From Aalborgiella sp043769295 (GTDB taxonomy: Bacteria; Pseudomonadota; Gammaproteobacteria; Burkholderiales; Burkholderiaceae_C), in contig JAYVJL010000069.1 of the NCBI GenBank assembly GCA_043769295.1, positions 1 to 8,062 of the forward strand: a DNA stretch of 8,062 nucleotides. The letters run 5' to 3'. Made by a program: the position numbers and the translations under genes. The notes under the pieces were generated by a model. That model had not been told where the DNA came from, made no database searches, and saw only the letters and a program-made list of their open reading frames with translations. Below, one piece after another: positions 5,044 through 8,062 of this stretch; the stretch's first letter is position 1, and the number at the start of each line of letters is the position of its first letter.

Positions 5044-6948
5044 GTGACCTCTTCAAATCCCCCTCTTTCTGCCCAAACCTCCCCCCGCCGCCCCATCCGC
5101 GAGCTGCCCGACGAGCTGATCAGCCAGATCGCTGCCGGCGAAGTCGTCGAGCGCCCCGCCTCCGTCGTGCGCGAGCTGGTGGACAACGCGCTGGACGCGG
5201 GCGCGACGCAGATCACCGTTCGCCTGTCTGCTGGCGGCGTGCGCCTGATCGCGGTCGAAGACGACGGCGTCGGCATCGTGCCCGAAGAGCTGGCCATCGC
5301 CTTGAAACGCCACGCCACCAGCAAAATCACCAATTTGAATGACCTGGAATCGGTCGGCACCATGGGTTTCAGGGGCGAGGCGCTGGCCGCCATCAATTCG
5401 ATTGCAGATTGCGCCCTGATTTCACGACCAGCCGGCCAAGCGACCGCCTTTTCGCTAAGCGGTTTAACAGGCGAACTCAGCCCCGCCGCCCGCGCGCAGG
5501 GCACAACGGTGGAGGTGAAAGAGCTGTTTTTTAGCACCCCCGCACGACGCAAGTTCCTGAAAACCGACGCCACCGAGCTGGCGCATTGCATCGAAGCCGT
5601 GCGCCGCCACGCGCTGGTGCGACCCGAGGTGGGTTTTGCGATTTGGCATGACGGCAAGTTGGTGGAGCAATGGCGTGCAGCTCAGAGTGATACTGCTCAA
5701 ACTCAACGAAATCAACGACTTAGAGATGTGTTTGGCGACGACTTCATCAACCAGTCCGTCCAGGTGGAACATTCACAAGGGGGCATCCGCGTCACCGGCC
5801 GCGCCGGCCTGCCCGACAACGCCCGCAGCCGCGCCGACCAGCAGTTTGCCTACGTCAACCAGCGCTACGTGCGCGACAAAGTCATCACCCATGCAGCCCG
5901 CTCCGCCTACGAAGACGTGCTGCACGGCCACCGCCAGCCGGTCTATGTGTTGTACGTGGAAATCGAACCGACGCGGGTGGATGTCAATGTGCATCCGACC
6001 AAGATCGAAGTGCGCTTTCGGGACGGGCGCGAGGTGCATCAGGCCGTGCGGCATGCGGTGGAGAATGCTTTGGCAGCGCCCCGGGCGGCCACTATGACGC
6101 AAGTGATACAACTGGCTCAAAACACACAATTTGAGCCTCAAAACCAGCCTTTCAACAGTTTTTCACCCTCAAATATGCCTCTAGCCGGCGTATTTAATGC
6201 CTCACCAGCTATTAAATACGCAGCAAATAGAGAGCTTTTACCGACTGAACGCAACTTGGTTTCAGACGTTTCCGCAGCTTGGCCACCGCAAAATAACTTA
6301 CAAAACAGCCCTAAAACCAGCGTTTCAGACAACACCATCTGGCCCTTGGGCCGCGCCATCGCCCAGCTGCAAGGCATCTACATCCTGGCGGAAAATGCAC
6401 AGGGCTTGGTCATTGTGGACATGCACGCCGCCCATGAACGGATTGTGTACGAGCGCCTTAAAACTCAATTTGAATCGCAGATCAACGTCGCCGAATCGGC
6501 GAAATCCGCACTTCCCAGCCAGCCGCTCTTGATCCCCGCCACCTTCGCCGCCACCCCGCTGGAAGTCTCCACCGCGCAGGAATGCGTTGATACGCTCCTG
6601 CAACTGGGTCTGGACATCAGCGCCTTCTCCCCCAAAACCTTAGCCGTCCGCGCCGTGCCGACGACTTTGGCCAAAGGCGACGCCGTCGAACTCGCCCGCA
6701 GCGTCCTCGCCGAACTCGCCCTGCATGACGCCAGCACGGTCATCCAGCGCGCTCAAAACGACATCCTCTCCACCATGGCCTGCCACGGCGCCGTCCGGGC
6801 GAACCGCAAACTGACGCTGGACGAGATGAACGCCCTCTTGCGTCAAATGGAAGAAACCGAGCGCTCCGACCAGTGCAACCACGGCAGATCGACCTGGCGG
6901 CAGATCACGATCAAGGAGCTGGATGCCTTGTTTATGCGGGGCAGATAG
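5044..6948 (+). CDS. mutL: DNA mismatch repair protein MutL (endonuclease-type)
   Basis: A 634-aa mismatch-repair matchmaker that links MutS mismatch recognition to strand incision. The N-terminal GHKL ATPase (about 18-350) has ISQIAAGEVVERPASVVRELVDNALDAGA (catalytic E44, Mg-binding N48), DDGVGI (73-78), HATSK (90-94) and MGFRGEAL. The second half of this region carries RYVRDKVITHAARSAYED and VDVNVHPTKIEVRF. A variable linker covers about 355-435 and is AT-rich. The C-terminal dimerisation domain has DMHAAHERIVYE at 459-470, fitting the endonuclease motif DQHA-x2-E-x4-E with Met for Gln, as in the nuclease-active Neisseria MutL. It also has ACHGAVR (C580), CNHGRST (611-617) and FMR near the end. 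The usual CPHGRP/CNHGRP motif here ends in Ser616 rather than Pro. GTG is chosen because it gives an extension typical of relatives and no closer start is present. The intact motifs suggest methyl-independent repair without MutH. Confidence 0.95.
   Translation: MTSSNPPLSAQTSPRRPIRELPDELISQIAAGEVVERPASVVRELVDNALDAGATQITVRLSAGGVRLIAVEDDGVGIVPEELAIALKRHATSKITNLNDLESVGTMGFRGEALAAINSIADCALISRPAGQATAFSLSGLTGELSPAARAQGTTVEVKELFFSTPARRKFLKTDATELAHCIEAVRRHALVRPEVGFAIWHDGKLVEQWRAAQSDTAQTQRNQRLRDVFGDDFINQSVQVEHSQGGIRVTGRAGLPDNARSRADQQFAYVNQRYVRDKVITHAARSAYEDVLHGHRQPVYVLYVEIEPTRVDVNVHPTKIEVRFRDGREVHQAVRHAVENALAAPRAATMTQVIQLAQNTQFEPQNQPFNSFSPSNMPLAGVFNASPAIKYAANRELLPTERNLVSDVSAAWPPQNNLQNSPKTSVSDNTIWPLGRAIAQLQGIYILAENAQGLVIVDMHAAHERIVYERLKTQFESQINVAESAKSALPSQPLLIPATFAATPLEVSTAQECVDTLLQLGLDISAFSPKTLAVRAVPTTLAKGDAVELARSVLAELALHDASTVIQRAQNDILSTMACHGAVRANRKLTLDEMNALLRQMEETERSDQCNHGRSTWRQITIKELDALFMRGR
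6114..6137. repeat. Perfect 8-bp inverted repeat in the mutL linker
   Basis: GGCTCAAA (6114-6121) and TTTGAGCC (6130-6137) pair perfectly across an 8-base loop. The arm TTTGAGCC is also found at 6963-6970 and 6996-7003 in the palindromic region upstream of fic. It lies at the start of the AT-rich MutL interdomain linker. It may be a second regulator-binding site or simply part of repeat-derived linker DNA. Confidence 0.45.
6161..6221 (-). repeat. Copy 2 of the 52-base dispersed repeat plus an 11-bp palindrome, in the mutL linker
   Basis: The reverse complement of 6161-6212 aligns ungapped to 874-925 in the amidase linker (37 of 52 identical; exact 14-base core at 6182-6195). The stretch also contains a perfect 11-bp inverted repeat, GCGTATTTAAT (6188-6198) with ATTAAATACGC (6211-6221), around a 12-base loop. 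It encodes part of the flexible MutL linker without breaking the frame. The layout ATAGCTG ... GGCTAGAGGC on the minus strand resembles repeats that I recall between genes in Comamonadaceae. Family identity is inferred; the palindrome and shared core are seen. Confidence 0.6.
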
Positions 6949-6979
6949 TTTTAAATAGGCGTTTTGAGCCGCAAATCTG

Positions 6980-7010
6980 AAAATACGGCTCATATTTTGA
7001 GCCGTATTTT
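6980..7010. terminator. Bidirectional terminator-like hairpin between mutL and fic
   Basis: AAAATACGGCTCA (6980-6992) pairs perfectly over 13 bp with TGAGCCGTATTTT (6998-7010) around a 5-base loop. A GC-containing core flanked by A and T runs is the shape of a bidirectional intrinsic terminator, 31 bases downstream of the mutL stop. The right arm can instead pair over 11 bp with AATACGGCTCA (7015-7025), so two exclusive hairpins are possible. Because the same arms recur as an array, an operator role is at least as likely as termination. Confidence 0.5.
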
Positions 7011-7011
7011 G

Positions 7012-7017
7012 TATAAT
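7012..7017 (+). promoter_or_regulatory. Putative -10 box for fic, leaderless spacing
   Basis: TATAAT is a perfect -10 consensus and ends 7 bases before the fic ATG at 7025, so initiation would fall at or next to the start codon. No Shine-Dalgarno is present in ACGGCTC-ATG. The hexamer at 16-18 bases spacing lies inside the palindrome and does not resemble TTGACA. The box is embedded in the operator-like array. Confidence 0.55.
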
Positions 7018-7024
7018 ACGGCTC

Positions 7025-8062
7025 ATGGCATCTAAACCCGCACTCAAACAGTCTCTCAAAAATCTCCTGATTTGGCATTTAAAAGGCTGGCCGAAGTTCA
7101 CCGCAACGTCTCCTGCTGTGGATGCCGCCTTGCTCCAAGCCCGCAAATGGCAAGGTGAGGTGATTGGCCGCGCTGCTGCAGTGGGTTTGGCACAGTCTGG
7201 GAGCGTGTTGCATGAAGTGATGACGCAGGAAGTCATCGCCACCGCCGCGATTGAGGGCGAAAAGCTGGACCCCGCCTCTGTCCGGTCGTCCATTTTGCGC
7301 CAGCTCGGGCATCTACCCGATTCAGACCCCGCACCCCGTAGCCGCCATGTCGATGGATTGGTTGATGTGATTCAAGACGCCACGCTTGGTTTCAAACGGC
7401 TGCTTACCGAAGACCGCTTGCTGCGCTGGCAGTCCGCCCTCTTCCCCGGCGGCACCAGCGGCATCCGGCGGATTGCTGTGGGGCGCTACCGCGACCACAG
7501 CGATTTGATGCAGATTGTGAGCGGTCAGCCCGGCAGAGAAATCATCCACTACACCGCGCCACCGTCCGCCCAAGTACCCACCGAAATGCAGGCATTTTTG
7601 GCATGGTTTGCAGAAACCACACCTGACACATCATCTAAAAATGGCGTCCTGGCGCCTGCAGTTGCCATGAACGGCATCACCCGTGCCGCCATCGCCCACC
7701 TCTGGTTTGAAAGCATCCACCCCTTTGAAGACGGCAATGGCCGCATCGGCCGAGCCATCATGGACATGGCTTTGGCGCAAGACCTGGGCGAAGCGACAAG
7801 GCTATACAGCCTGTCCAGCCAGCTGATGCAGCATCGCAAAGGTTATTACGACGCCCTGCACCAAGCGCAGCACGGCAGCCTAAATGTGTCCGATTGGGTG
7901 CTGTGGTTGACCCAGCAATTAAGCCTGGCCTGCCAGGCCACCTGCGCGCTGATAGACCGCGCGCTTGAAAAATCCACCTTCTGGCAAACCCACTCGGCCA
8001 CGTCGCTGAACGAACGGCAACGCAAGGTCATTCAACGCCTGCTGGACGATGGCGACGGTGGA
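7025..8062 (+). CDS. Fic family protein AMP-transferase, class II, DUF4172-like N-terminus (3' end cut off)
   Basis: The frame opens at ATG 7025 and stays open for 346 codons to the window edge. Fic enzymes usually transfer AMP from ATP to a hydroxyl side chain of a target protein. The N-terminus (LLIWHLKGWPKFTATSPAVDAALLQARKWQGEVIGR) resembles DUF4172, which commonly precedes Fic. T73-A-A-I-E77-G78 fits the inhibitory-helix motif [ST]xxxE[GN], here N-terminal to the Fic core, which defines class II. The flap region reads VGRYRDHSDLMQIVSG ... IIHYTAPPSAQVPTEM. The active site HPFEDGNGRIGR is at 232-243 with H232 as catalytic base, a full match to HPFx[DE]GNGRxxR. The visible end (TSLNERQRKVIQRLLDDGDGG) looks like the start of the C-terminal winged helix common in this subfamily. 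It is preceded by a palindromic operator-like region and takes the place where miaA often follows mutL. Target protein is unknown; phosphotransfer or de-AMPylation cannot be excluded. Confidence 0.92.
   Translation, partial: MASKPALKQSLKNLLIWHLKGWPKFTATSPAVDAALLQARKWQGEVIGRAAAVGLAQSGSVLHEVMTQEVIATAAIEGEKLDPASVRSSILRQLGHLPDSDPAPRSRHVDGLVDVIQDATLGFKRLLTEDRLLRWQSALFPGGTSGIRRIAVGRYRDHSDLMQIVSGQPGREIIHYTAPPSAQVPTEMQAFLAWFAETTPDTSSKNGVLAPAVAMNGITRAAIAHLWFESIHPFEDGNGRIGRAIMDMALAQDLGEATRLYSLSSQLMQHRKGYYDALHQAQHGSLNVSDWVLWLTQQLSLACQATCALIDRALEKSTFWQTHSATSLNERQRKVIQRLLDDGDGG

Larger units (their letters stand above)
6962..7025. promoter_or_regulatory. Operator-like array of four alternating TGAGCCG/CGGCTCA sites upstream of fic
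   Basis: The 7-base word occurs four times in 60 bases, alternating in orientation: TGAGCCG at 6965-6971, CGGCTCA at 6986-6992, TGAGCCG at 6998-7004 and CGGCTCA at 7019-7025. The last three copies share extended arms (ATACGGCTCA). The final site overlaps the 3' end of the -10 hexamer region and the first base of the fic ATG, so a protein bound there would block transcription. DUF4172-type Fic proteins often carry a C-terminal winged-helix segment, making the Fic protein itself a candidate binder. That binding is inference. Confidence 0.55.

Noticed and set aside
6962..7025. CRISPR array or transposon end in the mutL-fic gap
   Set aside because: The repeats are 7-13 bases, alternate in orientation and lack unique spacers of CRISPR size; there is no transposase or target-site duplication.
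6980..7025. Transcription attenuator or riboswitch ahead of fic, suggested by the two exclusive hairpins
   Set aside because: The TATAAT lies between the arms and would start transcription near the ATG, so the hairpins would not be in the fic transcript. Regulation at the DNA level fits better.
6640..7293. Minus-strand open frame of 217 aa spanning the end of mutL and the start of fic
   Set aside because: It crosses the palindromic region and opposes two genes with diagnostic motifs; its translation resembles no family I know.

Overview
The window looks like chromosomal DNA of a betaproteobacterium, most likely Comamonadaceae (Rhodoferax/Polaromonas/Acidovorax type). The reasons are the moderately high GC coding sequence, the gene content, a MutL with the betaproteobacterial DMHA metal motif, and short palindromic repeats inside protein linkers. 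This placement rests on recognition of protein families, not on a database search.

Layout. (1) Positions 2-241 hold the 3' end of tsaE (tRNA t6A synthesis ATPase), followed at once by a Tat-exported cell-wall amidase (amiC type, 256-1716). (2) Convergent to it on the minus strand is dedA (1746-2387), a VTT/DedA membrane protein. (3) Divergent from dedA is a two-component system: a membrane PAS histidine kinase (2501-4360) and, one base later, a FixJ/NarL-type response regulator (4362-4991). (4) mutL (5044-6948) follows, with GTG start and an intact endonuclease-type C-terminal domain. (5) A palindrome-rich 76-base gap leads into a class II Fic (AMP-transferase) gene with an N-terminal DUF4172-like region. 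It starts at 7025 and runs off the right edge, so it has no stop codon here.

The backbone tsaE-amidase-mutL is the same ancestral order as tsaE-amiB-mutL-miaA in E. coli. Here dedA and the two-component pair sit between the amidase and mutL, and a fic gene occupies the position just after mutL. The two-component pair and dedA share a 113-base divergent control region containing a GTAAA-N6-GTAAA direct repeat of the CpxR-box type.

The most interesting non-coding signals are three. First, four alternating copies of a TGAGCCG/CGGCTCA word lie across the mutL-fic junction; the last copy overlaps the -10 box and start codon of fic, as expected of an autoregulatory operator. Second, a diverged 52-base repeat (37/52 identical, ungapped) lies in the interdomain linkers of both the amidase and MutL, in opposite orientations. 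Third, four start codons (dedA, kinase, mutL, fic) lack a Shine-Dalgarno sequence and lie 6-7 bases after a -10-like hexamer, suggesting leaderless transcripts. No rRNA, tRNA, CRISPR array, transposase or integrase was seen. No gene-free stretch exceeds 300 bases.
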